Shown here: positions 16,703-27,125 of the stretch, piece after piece
Layout: the number at the start of each line of letters is the position of its first letter
How positions within the stretch are numbered: position 1 is the first letter of the stretch
Assembly: GCA_902768785.1 (NCBI GenBank)
Contig: CACXMM010000001.1
Location: 248,001 to 312,000, forward strand
Direction: 5' to 3'
Source: an uncultured Prevotellaceae bacterium
Lineage (GTDB): Bacteria > Bacteroidota > Bacteroidia > Bacteroidales > Bacteroidaceae
Length of the DNA stretch: 64,000 nt
The notes under the pieces: generated by a model
The model's database searches: none
Told to the model about the DNA's origin: nothing
Seen by the model: the letters and a program-made list of their open reading frames with translations, nothing else
Program-made: the position numbers and the translations under genes

Positions 16703-17728
16703 ATGAAATCCATTATTACCCGTAAATATGGCATTCCGGCAGCAGTCTGCCTGCTGGTGATCTTAGGTATCACCTATTATTTCTTTTTCTCCAACATCAA
16801 TGCTCAGGAAAAGACAGTCTATCTCTATATCGATGATGATGACAACGTTGACAGTGTCTTTGCCAAGGTGAAACCATTCGCTACCGATGCCGGCATGACA
16901 GGCTTCTCTACGCTGGTGAGACATAGTTCGTATGATGAACATATCAGAACAGGGCGCTATGCCATCGAACCCGGTGATGGAGCTTTCACTGTATTCCGCC
17001 GTATCAAGAACGGACTACAGACACCCCTGAACCTGACCATCCCCTCGGTGCGGACACTCGATCGCCTGGCAGGAGCAGTAGGATCGAAGCTGATGCTCGA
17101 TAGTGCTGCCCTCTATCAGGCACTTACAAATGAGCAGGTGTGCAAGAAACTGGGCTACGACACCACCACGGTGGCATGTATGTTCATTCCCAACACCTAC
17201 GACATGTACTGGAACATCTCCCAAGAGAAGTTCCTGGAGAGGATGAAGAAAGAGAGTGAGAAGTTCTGGAATGACGAACGTCTTGATAAGGCAGAAGCGA
17301 TGCATTTCTCTCCCGAACAGGTTATCACCCTTGCCAGCATTGTGGACGAGGAGACAGCCAACGATGCGGAGAAGCCCATGGTGGCAGGCATGTATATCAA
17401 TCGACTGAATGCTGACATGCCGCTGCAGGCTGACCCCACCATCAAATTTGCCCTGAAAGACTTTTCCCTGAAACGCATTTATAACAATATGCTATCGGTG
17501 AACAGTCCGTATAACACCTATCGGAACATTGGACTACCCCCAGGTCCGATCCGCATCCCAACTATCGCAGGTATTGATGCCGTACTCGACCATGTTCACC
17601 ACACCTATTTATATATGTGTGCCAAGGAGGACTTCAGCGGTACCCATAATTTCGCCCGTACTTATCCTGAACATTTGGTCAATGCCGCGAAATATGCCGC
17701 CGCATTAAACCAAAGAGGAATTAAGTAG
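16703..17728 (+). CDS. mltG: Endolytic murein transglycosylase MltG
   Basis: 341 residues from the ATG at 16703 (an upstream TTG at 16673 lies in the promoter and is not used). One N-terminal membrane helix (about 10-32) anchors a periplasmic domain. The catalytic part has SIVDEET with the active Glu, the MYINRL helix, MPLQADPT and the YNTYRNIGLPPGPI motif. It cuts nascent glycan strands and is thought to set their length. The stop codon TAG runs straight into an A/G-rich repeat arm (see the element at 17729). Confidence 0.94.
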   Translation: MKSIITRKYGIPAAVCLLVILGITYYFFFSNINAQEKTVYLYIDDDDNVDSVFAKVKPFATDAGMTGFSTLVRHSSYDEHIRTGRYAIEPGDGAFTVFRRIKNGLQTPLNLTIPSVRTLDRLAGAVGSKLMLDSAALYQALTNEQVCKKLGYDTTTVACMFIPNTYDMYWNISQEKFLERMKKESEKFWNDERLDKAEAMHFSPEQVITLASIVDEETANDAEKPMVAGMYINRLNADMPLQADPTIKFALKDFSLKRIYNNMLSVNSPYNTYRNIGLPPGPIRIPTIAGIDAVLDHVHHTYLYMCAKEDFSGTHNFARTYPEHLVNAAKYAAALNQRGIK

Positions 17729-17886
17729 AGAGATGAAAGATGAGGGATATGATTACCACTAAGGACTTGGCCTTGGGGACTCCCCGCCCATTGTAGGGGC
17801 GGGGTCAGTAATCATATCTTTCATCCTTCATCTTTCATCCTTAATCTCTCATCCTTCATCTTTCATCTCTCATCTTTCATCTTTTT
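17726..17886. repeat. Hairpin element with GATGAAA-type repeat arms
   Basis: The left arm (17729-17757, AGAGATGAAAGATGAGGG...) is complementary to the right arm from 17808 (GTAATCATATCTTTCATCC...), which continues as TCATCTTTCATCC-type repeats to 17884. The loop holds a second GC hairpin (CCCCGCCC/GGGGCGGGG, about 17781-17803). No ORF is supported. The arm starts at the mltG stop codon. It may act as a terminator. The rest of the gap to 18022 is AT-rich and shows nothing else. Confidence 0.8.
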
Positions 17887-18022
17887 TATTCATTGGGTGC
17901 GCAAACAATTCATGAAAAACACAAAAATCCGAATAAATATGTCAAAAACAGGCCTTGGATTGATGAAAATCAATACAAAAGTGACTTTTTTACTACTTTT
18001 TTGAAAAATTTCTTTCAAAATG

Positions 18023-18054
18023 TTTGGTATTTCACGAAAATGATGTAATTTTGC
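18023..18054 (+). promoter_or_regulatory. Promoter of gdhA
   Basis: TTTG at 18023-18026, 19-nt spacer, TAATTTTGC at 18046-18054; about 70 nt of leader before the start codon. Confidence 0.8.
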
Positions 18055-18126
18055 AACCGAAATCAAGAATATTTAGGTAAAAAGGTAAATAACAAAGTAT
18101 AAACATCTAAATTAAAAGAATTGATT

Positions 18127-19464
18127 ATGAATGCAGCAAAAGTTGTAGAAGATCTCAAGCAGAGATTCCCTAATGAGCCGGAGTACATCCAGGCAGTTTC
18201 TCAGGTTCTTCCCACCATCGAGGAGGAGTATAACAAGCACCCTGAGTTCGAGAAGGCAAACCTCATCGAGCGTCTGTGCATCCCCGACAGAATTTGTGAG
18301 TTCCGCATCACATGGGTTGACGACAAAGGCAACGTACAGACAAACATGGGTTACCGTATCCAGCACAATAACGCCATTGGTCCGTACAAAGGTGGTCTCC
18401 GCTATCACAAGAGCGTGAACCTGGGTATCCTGAAGTTCCTTGCTTTCGAGCAGACTTTCAAGAATTCACTGACAACCCTTCCGATGGGTGGTGCCAAGGG
18501 TGGTTCTGACTTCTCTCCTCGTGGTAAGAGCGATGCTGAGGTAATGCGTTTCTGCCAGGCATTCATGAACGAGCTCTACCGCGTGATTGGTCCGGATGAG
18601 GACGTTCCCGCTGGTGACATCGGTGTTGGCGGTCGTGAGGTTGGCTATCTGTTTGGCCAGTACAAGAAACTCACCCACCAGTTCCAGGGTGTGCTGACAG
18701 GTAAGGGAATCCCCTTCGGTGGCTCACTGATCCGTCCTGAGGCTACAGGTTACGGTACTGTATATTTCCTGACCTCTATGCTCGCTACCCGCAACATCGA
18801 CATCAAGGGTAAGAAAGTGCTGATCTCTGGTGCTGGTAACGTGGCTCAGTATGCTGCTGAGAAGTGTATCCAGTTAGGTGCCATCCCCATGACCATGTCT
18901 GACTCTGATGGTTACATTTACGATCCGGATGGAATCGATCGCGCTAAGCTTGACTATATCATGGAGCTGAAGAACGTAGAGCGCGGACGTATCAAGGAGT
19001 ATGTGGAGGAGTATCCTACAGCTGTATATCATGAGGGCAAGCGCCCCTGGTATGAGAAGGCCGACATCGCCCTCCCCTGCGCAACACAGAACGAGATCAA
19101 CGGTGACGAGGCTGCAGCTCTCGTGAAGAACGGTGTGATTGCCGTTGCTGAGGGTGCCAACATGCCTTCACTGCCTGAGGCTATCAAGATCTTCCAGGAT
19201 GCCAAGTTGCTCTACTCTCCGGGTAAGGCCAGCAACGCCGGTGGTGTGTCTGTATCAGGTCTGGAGATGAGTCAGAACTCTGAGCGTCTGTCATGGACTG
19301 CTGAGGAGGTTGACAACTACCTGAAGCGCATCATGAACGATATCCATGAGAACTGCGTGAAGTATGGTACCGAGAAAGATGGTTACATCAACTATGTGAA
19401 GGGTGCCAACGTAGCAGGCTTCATGAAGGTGGCCAAGGCCATGATGGCTCAGGGCATCGTATAA
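18127..19464 (+). CDS. gdhA: Glutamate dehydrogenase
   Basis: 445 residues from the ATG at 18127 (MNAAKVVEDL); a TTG six bases upstream is ignored. The dimerisation part has the substrate motif PMGGAKGGSDF with the catalytic lysine region, and the Rossmann part starts with ISGAGNVAQYAAE. The size and the N-terminal helix match the hexameric class I enzymes, often NADP-dependent. It makes glutamate from 2-oxoglutarate and ammonia, the main ammonia assimilation route in many Bacteroidales. Codon use is strongly biased toward GGT, CGT and AAG, as expected for a highly expressed gene. Confidence 0.97.
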   Translation: MNAAKVVEDLKQRFPNEPEYIQAVSQVLPTIEEEYNKHPEFEKANLIERLCIPDRICEFRITWVDDKGNVQTNMGYRIQHNNAIGPYKGGLRYHKSVNLGILKFLAFEQTFKNSLTTLPMGGAKGGSDFSPRGKSDAEVMRFCQAFMNELYRVIGPDEDVPAGDIGVGGREVGYLFGQYKKLTHQFQGVLTGKGIPFGGSLIRPEATGYGTVYFLTSMLATRNIDIKGKKVLISGAGNVAQYAAEKCIQLGAIPMTMSDSDGYIYDPDGIDRAKLDYIMELKNVERGRIKEYVEEYPTAVYHEGKRPWYEKADIALPCATQNEINGDEAAALVKNGVIAVAEGANMPSLPEAIKIFQDAKLLYSPGKASNAGGVSVSGLEMSQNSERLSWTAEEVDNYLKRIMNDIHENCVKYGTEKDGYINYVKGANVAGFMKVAKAMMAQGIV

Positions 19465-19486
19465 GACAGTATAGCCATAGTACAAC

Positions 19487-19534
19487 AAAACAGCAGCCAT
19501 ACGCTTCACATGAAGTATATGGCTGCTGTTGTTA
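19487..19534. terminator. Terminator between convergent gdhA and nuoN
   Basis: ACAGCAGCCATA and its complement TATGGCTGCTGT enclose a short loop with a second small palindrome; T-rich on one side and A-rich on the other, so it can work in both directions. Confidence 0.75.
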
Positions 19535-19575
19535 TAGTATAATAGGTAAGCTATACCTATTGAATACCAACACAC

Positions 19576-21012
19576 TTATACCGCTGCTACGATCCAGTCG
19601 TAGAAGAAACTGCACACACCACAGAGGGCGATACCCAAGGTACATACTGCCAGGGCTATCTTCGTGTTGACATCACTCTTGAAAGTGGGCAGCGGACTGT
19701 CTGACTGCTTGATATACATAGCTTTCACGATGAGCAAATAGTAGTAGAGTGACACTACCGTGTTGATCAACGCAATAAACACCACGAAATAAGCAAGGAA
19801 CGATCCCTGCTGGGCAGCAGCCATGAACACAAAGAACTTACTGAACATTCCAGCGAATGGAGGAATACCTGCCAGCGAGAACAAAGCGAGCGTCATGAGA
19901 AATGACAGTTTGGGATTCGTCTGATAGAAACCGTTATATACATCCATATCCGTACGACCGTTGCTGCTCTCCTCTACGGCACCAATGACGGTGAACACAG
20001 CGAGATTGGCTACCACATATACCAAAACATAGTATGATAAGGCAGCAACACCTAACTGAGAGTCACCAATCACAGCCAACATGATATAGCCCGCCTGACT
20101 GATGGAGCTGAAAGCCATGAATCGCTTCAGCTCATTCTGACGGATGGCAAAGAGGTTGGCTACGGTAATGCTCAGCACGATGACAATATACAACATATAC
20201 TGCCAGTAAGCGGTCACAGGAGCAAACACCTTCATCAGGATGGTGCAGAGCGTAAAGGCTGCAGCACCTTTGGAAACAACACTCAGATAACCTGTTACCG
20301 TGGTAGGTGCACCCTGATAGGTATCGGCTGTCCAGAAATGGAAGGGCACCAGTGAGATCTTGAATCCCAGACCACTAAAGAAGAAAACCAGTCCGAGGAT
20401 GATGAAAGTGGGATGCTGACTGAAGGTCACGCTCCAGGCAATACCGCTGAAATAGAGCGTACCGAAGGCACCGTAGATAAACGAGATACCATAAAGCATC
20501 ACACCACTGCTGAAGGTAGCAGTGAGGATGTACTTCGCAGCAGCCTCCGCACTGTTGTGACGGTACTTGTCGAGGGCCACCAGACAGGCCATGGGCACAG
20601 AGGCCATCTCCAACCCGAGGAAGAACATCAGGAAATGTCCTGCACTCATCATCATGTTCATACCTAACAAGGTGGAGACAACGAGCATGTAGAACTCACC
20701 CTCCTTGAAAGAGGTGTCGGGGCGACTCAGCCATTTCTTGGCCTGAATGACAACAATCAGAGTGCCGGCAGCCAGGATTGTCTTCATGACATTCACAGCC
20801 GGTGTGGCATGATACATACCTCCAAATGCCGTCACACTGCTGTCCTGCAAGAATGACACCACCACCTGTGCCACCAACAAGACACACATCAGTGGATTGA
20901 ACCACTTCCGTTCTGCATTCTTGGAAGATGCGAAATCCGCAATGAATGCGATAACCAGGATGGCCATCAGCACGACCTCTGGAACCATATTTAAAAATTG
21001 TCCGTAGTTCAT
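19576..21012 (-). CDS. nuoN: NADH-quinone oxidoreductase subunit N
   Basis: 478 residues, about 14 membrane helices, antiporter-like subunit with conserved Lys and Glu inside helices ([23 protein letters not shown]). It forms part of the proton-pumping membrane arm. Last gene of the ten-gene nuo operon; its start is only two bases after the nuoM stop. Confidence 0.95.
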   Translation of the reverse strand: MNYGQFLNMVPEVVLMAILVIAFIADFASSKNAERKWFNPLMCVLLVAQVVVSFLQDSSVTAFGGMYHATPAVNVMKTILAAGTLIVVIQAKKWLSRPDTSFKEGEFYMLVVSTLLGMNMMMSAGHFLMFFLGLEMASVPMACLVALDKYRHNSAEAAAKYILTATFSSGVMLYGISFIYGAFGTLYFSGIAWSVTFSQHPTFIILGLVFFFSGLGFKISLVPFHFWTADTYQGAPTTVTGYLSVVSKGAAAFTLCTILMKVFAPVTAYWQYMLYIVIVLSITVANLFAIRQNELKRFMAFSSISQAGYIMLAVIGDSQLGVAALSYYVLVYVVANLAVFTVIGAVEESSNGRTDMDVYNGFYQTNPKLSFLMTLALFSLAGIPPFAGMFSKFFVFMAAAQQGSFLAYFVVFIALINTVVSLYYYLLIVKAMYIKQSDSPLPTFKSDVNTKIALAVCTLGIALCGVCSFFYDWIVAAV

Positions 21013-21014
21013 AA

Positions 21015-22526
21015 TTACATTCCTGCTATTACTGAGATATTTTTAATGTTTTCAAGAATCGGGAGCACACCACTGTCAATCACATGACTTGCCCAGAGAG
21101 GGAAACAACCTAATCCGGCCACACAGGCAATCAGACAGCATACAGCGATACGCTCATCCCATGTGGCATCGGTAAGCTTCACGGTGTCACAGTGCGGATA
21201 CTTCACATCACCGAAGAGGATGAAGCCCACAGTACGTAGGATATAGACTGCGGTGACCACAATCGAACAGCAAGCGATGATGGTACAGGCACGATGGAAC
21301 ATGTCTGCATTGGCAAAAGAGCCAACAAAGATCGTCATCTCTGCAATGAAGCCAGAGAAGCCGGGCAGACCGAGGTTTGCCAAACCGGCAATGACATATC
21401 CCACAGCCAGGAAGGGCATAATCTTCATCAGACCTCCAAGATAACGGATGTCACGGGTGTGAGCACGACCGTAGATCATACCGATGAGGGCGAAGAAGAG
21501 GGCTGTCATCAAACCATGGGAGAGCATCTGGAGAATGGCACCGGTACACGAGGTGCGGGTCATCATCAGCAAGGCAAAGAGTACCAGTCCGCAGTGAGAC
21601 ACCGACGAATAGGCATTGATATACTTCAGGTCGGTCTGCACACAGGCAGAGAGTGCACCATACACCACAGAAATGGTGGTGAGGATCAGGAAGATCCATG
21701 CCAACTCATTGGCAGCATCAGGCAACAGATACATAGCCACACGGAAACATCCATATCCTCCGAGCTTCATCAGCACACCGGCATGGAGCATCGACACGGC
21801 GGTAGGCGCGGAGGCATGACCGTCGGGTGACCATGTGTGGAAGGGGAACAGCGCACCCAGCACACCGAAGCCGATAAAGATAAAGGGGAAGAACAGTTTC
21901 TGGATGTTCACAGGGATGTTGTGCATGGCTGCAATCTCGTTGACATTCATTGTGGTGGCACCACTGAAGAAATAGATACCGAGGATGCCAAGGATCAGGA
22001 GGGCAGAACCGCCCATCAGCATCAGCGTAAGCTTCATGGCAGAATACTCTTTGTTACCACTACCCCATACACCGATGAGTAGGTACATCGGGATCAGAGC
22101 TACCTCGTAGAACATGAACATGGTGAACATATCCACAGAGATAAAGAAGCCATATACACCCGTTGACAACAGCGTGAACCAAAGGAAATACTCTTTGGTA
22201 AGGGGTTTCAGCTGCCAGGAGGCGAATGTTCCCGTGAAGACGATAATGCTGGAGAGCAGCAACATCACCACAGAGATACCGTCAACGCCCACAGAGTACT
22301 TGATGTTCAACGGCTTAAACCAATCAACGGCATAGGTAAGCAGCATAATATCCTGATTACCAGCAGCACGCTGTTGGATGAAATATACAGTGAGCCAGAT
22401 AGAGAGGGCCAGCAGGCAGGAGGCTCCCACCACCATCACACCACGCACCTGACTGAGGTTCTTGGCCAGCCAAAGACCCAGCAGCATCAGGGCGGGGATT
22501 ACTACGAATAATGTTAATATACTCAT
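21015..22526 (-). CDS. nuoM: NADH-quinone oxidoreductase subunit M
   Basis: 503 residues, about 14 membrane helices. Conserved parts: [15 protein letters not shown] with the key Glu, [20 protein letters not shown], key residues H and D, and [12 protein letters not shown] with the key Lys. Antiporter-like proton channel of complex I. The 48-base gap to nuoL upstream is filled by a TTATTACG-type repeat. Confidence 0.96.
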   Translation of the reverse strand: MSILTLFVVIPALMLLGLWLAKNLSQVRGVMVVGASCLLALSIWLTVYFIQQRAAGNQDIMLLTYAVDWFKPLNIKYSVGVDGISVVMLLLSSIIVFTGTFASWQLKPLTKEYFLWFTLLSTGVYGFFISVDMFTMFMFYEVALIPMYLLIGVWGSGNKEYSAMKLTLMLMGGSALLILGILGIYFFSGATTMNVNEIAAMHNIPVNIQKLFFPFIFIGFGVLGALFPFHTWSPDGHASAPTAVSMLHAGVLMKLGGYGCFRVAMYLLPDAANELAWIFLILTTISVVYGALSACVQTDLKYINAYSSVSHCGLVLFALLMMTRTSCTGAILQMLSHGLMTALFFALIGMIYGRAHTRDIRYLGGLMKIMPFLAVGYVIAGLANLGLPGFSGFIAEMTIFVGSFANADMFHRACTIIACCSIVVTAVYILRTVGFILFGDVKYPHCDTVKLTDATWDERIAVCCLIACVAGLGCFPLWASHVIDSGVLPILENIKNISVIAGM

Positions 22527-22574
22527 TTTCGTTATATCGTTATATCGTTATTACGTTATTACGTTATTACGTCA
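22527..22574. repeat. Short-period repeat in the nuoL-nuoM gap
   Basis: Several copies of ATATCGTT and ATTACGTT/CGTTATTACG in a 48-base gap. The same motifs occur at 32780-32835 and 36205-36360. Confidence 0.75.
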
Positions 22575-24563
22575 TTATATGGCGAGCAAGATAAGTGTTA
22601 ACGCCACGGTGCCCGTAAGGAACCACACAGCATACTGCCGAACGTCTCCACTCTGCCACGGACGGATACTCTCACCAGCCTCGTTGGCTCCCCATGCCAT
22701 GAAATTGAAGGTGCCGTCAACGACATGACGATCAAACCAGGCAATAGGATAAGAGAAAAGACGGAACACGATCTTGTGCGTGAAATACTGCCATACCTCG
22801 TCCATGTAGAAACGCTTGTAGGCGGCACGATGCAATTTGGGGAACTTCGCTGCCAGCATATCGGCAACGGGGGTCTCCTCGTTCTTGTACATATAAGTGG
22901 CAAGACCAATACCCAGCAATGCCAGTACGGTACTTGAGATAGCCACCGGCCAGTTGATATGCGTATGGAAACCGATGCCGTTGGCAGAAACGAACTGTCC
23001 GAATGGCAGCCATCCGCAAAGAACCGTGATTGCAGCAAGTACAATCAGTGGGATATACATCGATGCCGGAGCCTCATGTGGTGCATGGGGCTCATGTCCA
23101 ACAGGATTGGCCTTGAACTTGTCAAGTTCTGTCTCATAGTAGCTCTTGCCCCAGAAAATCACGTAGTAAAGACGGAACATGTAGAAAGCCGTCATGGTGG
23201 CAATACCACTCATGATCACGCCCATCACCGGTGAGAAATTATAACAGGCCACCAGGATCTCATCCTTGGAGAAGAATCCGCTGAAGGGCCAGATACCAGC
23301 AATGGCCAGACAGGATATGAGGAACGTGATATGGGTGATCGGCATATACTTGCGAAGTCCACCCATGTATTTCTTCTCATTGCTGTGTACGGCATGGATA
23401 ATACATCCCGCACCGAGGAAGAGACAGGCCTTGAACATAGCATGGGTGAAGAGATGGAACATTCCTGCCATATAACCCAACCCGTTCACATCGGCATACT
23501 CCTCGGTCATCGGCAGTGCATTCACACCTTCCTCTGGCAGACATACGCCCAGTGCCACGAGCATGAAACCGATCTGTGAGATGGTAGAGAACGCCAGCAC
23601 ACGTTTGATGTCGCTCTGCGCACAAGCCACACTGGCAGCATAGAAAGCAGTGAAGGCAGCAATATAGGCCACCCAGTGCAAGGTCTCCGGTGCATATTCC
23701 ACCCAGATGGGGAACAGACATGCCACCTGATAAACACCGGCCACCACCATGGTAGCAGCATGGATCAGGGCAGAGACAGGTGTCGGACCTTCCATGGCAT
23801 CGGGCAACCAAATGTGCAAGGGGAACATCGCACTCTTACCGGCACCACCGATAAACATCATGAAGAGGGCCATCGGCAGAATCCAGTAGCATCCGTCGAG
23901 ACGGGCAGAGAGCTCAGGCATCGCATTCAGGTCGAAGCTGAACGTTCCCACATAGTAGCTGTAGAACAGGATACCGATGAGGAAGAACAGGTCGGCAAAA
24001 CGCGTCACGATGAACGCTTTCTTCGAAGCGGCAACGGCAGCATGCAGAGGATAGTAGAAACCGATGAGCAGGTAGGAGCTCACACCCACCAACTCCCAGA
24101 ACAGGTACATCTGGAAGATGTTGGTAGCCACCACCAAGCCCAGCATCGACATGGAGAAAAGACTCAGGAAAGCATAGTAACGCTGGAATCCTTTCTCACC
24201 ATGCATATAACCGAAAGAATAGATGTGTACCATCAGACTCACCGTAGAGATGACGATAAGCATCATCACCGAAATCGGTGTCAGACGGAAGCCCAAGGTG
24301 AACACCAGCTGTAAGTCATTGATCGTACCAAAGTCAAGCCAGGTGAAATCAAACGGTGTCAAAACGGGATACACCTCTCCTACCTTGTCCTGGATCAGGA
24401 AATACTCAATGGCAGTGTAGTAGCTGAGGATTGTCACAATAGCCAGCGAAGTGGTACCGATGATACCCGCCACCTTATGTGACATCTTCATACCCGCAAG
24501 TCCCAGACAGAGGAATGAGAGCAGCGGCAGAAGAAGAATTAAAAACACATAACTGTAATCCAT
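22575..24563 (-). CDS. nuoL: NADH-quinone oxidoreductase subunit L
   Basis: 662 residues. The antiporter-like core has FWELVGVSSYLLIGFYY (key Glu), KSAMFPLHIWLPDAMEGPTPVSA (key His, Asp) and the Lys in AQSDIKRVLAFST; the long lateral helix and C-terminal anchor occupy the last 150 residues. Distal proton pump of the complex. Twelve bases separate it from nuoK. Confidence 0.96.
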   Translation of the reverse strand: MDYSYVFLILLLPLLSFLCLGLAGMKMSHKVAGIIGTTSLAIVTILSYYTAIEYFLIQDKVGEVYPVLTPFDFTWLDFGTINDLQLVFTLGFRLTPISVMMLIVISTVSLMVHIYSFGYMHGEKGFQRYYAFLSLFSMSMLGLVVATNIFQMYLFWELVGVSSYLLIGFYYPLHAAVAASKKAFIVTRFADLFFLIGILFYSYYVGTFSFDLNAMPELSARLDGCYWILPMALFMMFIGGAGKSAMFPLHIWLPDAMEGPTPVSALIHAATMVVAGVYQVACLFPIWVEYAPETLHWVAYIAAFTAFYAASVACAQSDIKRVLAFSTISQIGFMLVALGVCLPEEGVNALPMTEEYADVNGLGYMAGMFHLFTHAMFKACLFLGAGCIIHAVHSNEKKYMGGLRKYMPITHITFLISCLAIAGIWPFSGFFSKDEILVACYNFSPVMGVIMSGIATMTAFYMFRLYYVIFWGKSYYETELDKFKANPVGHEPHAPHEAPASMYIPLIVLAAITVLCGWLPFGQFVSANGIGFHTHINWPVAISSTVLALLGIGLATYMYKNEETPVADMLAAKFPKLHRAAYKRFYMDEVWQYFTHKIVFRLFSYPIAWFDRHVVDGTFNFMAWGANEAGESIRPWQSGDVRQYAVWFLTGTVALTLILLAI

Positions 24564-24575
24564 GTTGTCAATTTT

Positions 24576-24884
24576 TTAATTTTTCATTTCCTGGATGCTG
24601 TTCACGCTATCACTGTGGAAATTGCGATATACATTAATAATAATAGCCACGGCCACGGCAGTCTCGGCGGCAGCCACTCCAATAGCGAACAGGGTGAAGA
24701 AGAATCCTTCCAACTGTCCGGGGAAGAGCAGGCGGTTGAAGGCCGCGAAGTTGATATCCACCGAATTGAGGATCAGCTCCGTGGAGATGAGCATGGCCAG
24801 CAGGTTACGACGTGTGATGAATCCGAACACGCCAATGAAAAACAACAGTGCACTCAGCACAAAGAAACATTCTACGGGTACCAT
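24576..24884 (-). CDS. nuoK: NADH-quinone oxidoreductase subunit K
   Basis: 102 residues from MVPVECFF (ATG at 24884); a longer frame exists upstream but lies in nuoJ. Three membrane helices with the conserved glutamates in STELILNSV and AAAETAVAV. Start lies four bases after the nuoJ stop. Confidence 0.95.
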   Translation of the reverse strand: MVPVECFFVLSALLFFIGVFGFITRRNLLAMLISTELILNSVDINFAAFNRLLFPGQLEGFFFTLFAIGVAAAETAVAVAIIINVYRNFHSDSVNSIQEMKN

Positions 24885-24888
24885 GCGC

Positions 24889-25401
24889 TTACTCCTTTCT
24901 TGAAATAACGATTCCACCGATGATACATGCCAGAAGGAAGACGGAGATGAACTCGAAGGGGAGCACATAACCGAACTTATCTGAACTTACCAGCGAACGA
25001 CCGATGGCTTCCATGGAAACCTCAGTGTCAGCCATTTCGGCAAACCTGTTCACGACCTGATTCTTTAAGAATACTACCACTACGGTGGCAAGACCAATGA
25101 GAGTGACGAGCGCACCGAAAGCCACACGGCTTCCCTTCATACGCTCTACAAGACCCTGCAGGGTACGCTTGTTCACCAGCTGGATGGCAAAGATGTAGAT
25201 CATCGTTACGCCACCGGCATAGACACTGAGCTGAGCGGCCCCAAGGAAGGTATAGTCGAGCAGGAAATAGATTCCTGCGATACCAAACAACACGAACAGC
25301 AGGAACGTGGCTGCCCGCATGATTCGCTTTGTTGTCACACACATCACTGCAGAGGCGAGGATGACAACGGCGAGGATTGCAAAAACTATGATATTAGCCA
25401 T
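24889..25401 (-). CDS. nuoJ: NADH-quinone oxidoreductase subunit J
   Basis: 170 residues from MANIIVFAI (ATG at 25401). Five membrane helices; the conserved segment AAQLSVYAGGVTMIYIFAI includes the tyrosine and glycines of the pi-bulge helix. A frame open further upstream overlaps nuoI and is ignored. Confidence 0.95.
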   Translation of the reverse strand: MANIIVFAILAVVILASAVMCVTTKRIMRAATFLLFVLFGIAGIYFLLDYTFLGAAQLSVYAGGVTMIYIFAIQLVNKRTLQGLVERMKGSRVAFGALVTLIGLATVVVVFLKNQVVNRFAEMADTEVSMEAIGRSLVSSDKFGYVLPFEFISVFLLACIIGGIVISRKE

Positions 25402-25408
25402 GATCCTA

Positions 25409-25954
25409 TTATTTTGTCTTGGTGTTAAACTTTCCGATGGTGAGAGGAGCGCCACCATCGAGCAAGTTGGGCAGGGAGCCCCCGGCATACACTTCCTTGT
25501 CGAGGTGCAGCACCAGCTTGTCGCGGTCGAATACGGCATTCTCAAAATCGTTTGTGAACTCTATCGCAACAAAATTACAGACGTTGGTACAGAGCTGGCA
25601 GAACATGCAGTCGCCCAGATCATACCGATAGTCATCAAGCACCTTCTTTTTCTTACCGGTCTCGGGGTTCTCCTCCATGTGGGCTGTAATCTTGATCGTT
25701 CCGTTAGGACATGTCTTCTCGCAAAGCGTACAGGCGGTACACTTATAGCTGCCGTCATCGTTACGCTTGAACACCAGACGTCCGCGGTGACGTTGTGCAA
25801 CGTGAAGCGTTGTCTTACGGTTCTCGGGATACTGCTCTGTTGACTTGTTGGTGAAGAAGTCCTTGAAGTATTCCTTCCAGGTGACCTTCATACCTGTTGC
25901 CAAAGTCTTCAGACCGTGCCCGATTTCTCCGAAATATGTTTTGTTTTCTTCCAT
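25409..25954 (-). CDS. nuoI: NADH-quinone oxidoreductase subunit I
   Basis: 181 residues with two 4Fe-4S sites: C72, C75, C78, C82 (CTACTLCEKTCP) and C116, C119, C122, C126 (CMFCQLCTNVC), the fourth Cys of each motif serving the other cluster in the usual ferredoxin manner. It passes electrons toward NuoB. The C-terminal region (about 130-181) has no further Cys. Confidence 0.96.
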   Translation of the reverse strand: MEENKTYFGEIGHGLKTLATGMKVTWKEYFKDFFTNKSTEQYPENRKTTLHVAQRHRGRLVFKRNDDGSYKCTACTLCEKTCPNGTIKITAHMEENPETGKKKKVLDDYRYDLGDCMFCQLCTNVCNFVAIEFTNDFENAVFDRDKLVLHLDKEVYAGGSLPNLLDGGAPLTIGKFNTKTK

Positions 25955-26004
25955 ATCTATTGCTTTAATTCTAGTTTTGCTAGTTCAACTAGTCATACTA
26001 GTTT

Positions 26005-27090
26005 TTAAAAAAACCATCCCAAAGCCACTACAATTGTCATCAAGACGAGATTGATGAGCGAGGCTGGCATCAGATATTTCCACTCAAGCTTCAAGATCTG
26101 ATCGATACGCAGACGCGGGAATGTCCACTTGATCCACATCAGCAGCCATACCAGGGCAAAGGCCTTACCCATGAACCAGACGATTCCGGGGATGTAGTTC
26201 ATCACTGTATCGAAAGCTTCGATACCGATATTTACCGGCGCCCAGCCACCCAGGAATACCATGGCAGCCACACCGGCAATGATGAAGAGGTTCAGGAACT
26301 CTGCAAGGTAGAAGAAGCCGAAGCCCATACCGCTGTACTCCGTATGATGACCGGCGGTGAGCTCACTCTCAGCCTCTGCCATGTCGAACGGACCACGGTT
26401 AGCCTCAGCATTACCAGCGACCAGGAAGATCAGGAACGCGATGATGGCAGGGATATGTCCTTTGAAGATCAACCAGTTCCAAGGACCGGTCTGATACTCC
26501 ACGATTTCCGACACCTGCATCGTTCCTGTCAGGATCACGGCGGTAATCAGACAGAGACAAAGGGAAATCTCATAGGAGATCATCTGCACGGCACCACGCA
26601 TGGCGGATACCACAGAATACTTGTTGTTGGAGCCCCATCCTGCAAGGAAGATACCCACCACGCCAATCGAGGAGATAGCAGTGAGCAGGAACACGCCCAC
26701 GTTGAAGTCGAGGATGGTGGCACCGTTGTTCCAAGGGAGGAAGCAGAAGGCTCCTACCGATCCGATGATCACCAGCAGAGGAGCGACGATATATAAGAAC
26801 TTGTCGGCCTTGTCAACGAAGAAGATCTCCTTGATGAGCATCTTCAGCACGTCGGCAAACACCTGTAGCAAGCCCCAGTAGCCCACTCGCATCGGACCAA
26901 GACGGCACTGGAAGTAGGCACAAACCTTTCGCTCCATGAAGATCAAAGCGATGGCAATCAGCGCGTAGGCGGTGAGGATGATGACACCCACCACGACACA
27001 CTCTATCAATATCGACCAGAAATCCCCCAGTCCCAATGTAAACCGGAGCAGGTGGTCGAACCATTGTGTTACTATACTAAAATCGAACAT
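26005..27090 (-). CDS. nuoH: NADH-quinone oxidoreductase subunit H
   Basis: 361 residues, eight membrane helices, with the quinone-site loops ERKVCAYFQCRLGPMRVG and DMAEAESELTAGHHTEYSG (key Arg, Glu residues). It links the quinone cavity to the pumps. The 50-base gap to nuoI contains several CTAGT motifs (about 25968-26003), and the gap to nuoCD holds TTCAATT-type repeats. Confidence 0.96.
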   Translation of the reverse strand: MFDFSIVTQWFDHLLRFTLGLGDFWSILIECVVVGVIILTAYALIAIALIFMERKVCAYFQCRLGPMRVGYWGLLQVFADVLKMLIKEIFFVDKADKFLYIVAPLLVIIGSVGAFCFLPWNNGATILDFNVGVFLLTAISSIGVVGIFLAGWGSNNKYSVVSAMRGAVQMISYEISLCLCLITAVILTGTMQVSEIVEYQTGPWNWLIFKGHIPAIIAFLIFLVAGNAEANRGPFDMAEAESELTAGHHTEYSGMGFGFFYLAEFLNLFIIAGVAAMVFLGGWAPVNIGIEAFDTVMNYIPGIVWFMGKAFALVWLLMWIKWTFPRLRIDQILKLEWKYLMPASLINLVLMTIVVALGWFF

Positions 27091-27125
27091 AATAACTTCA
27101 ATTTTTCAATTCTTCAATTTTTCGA

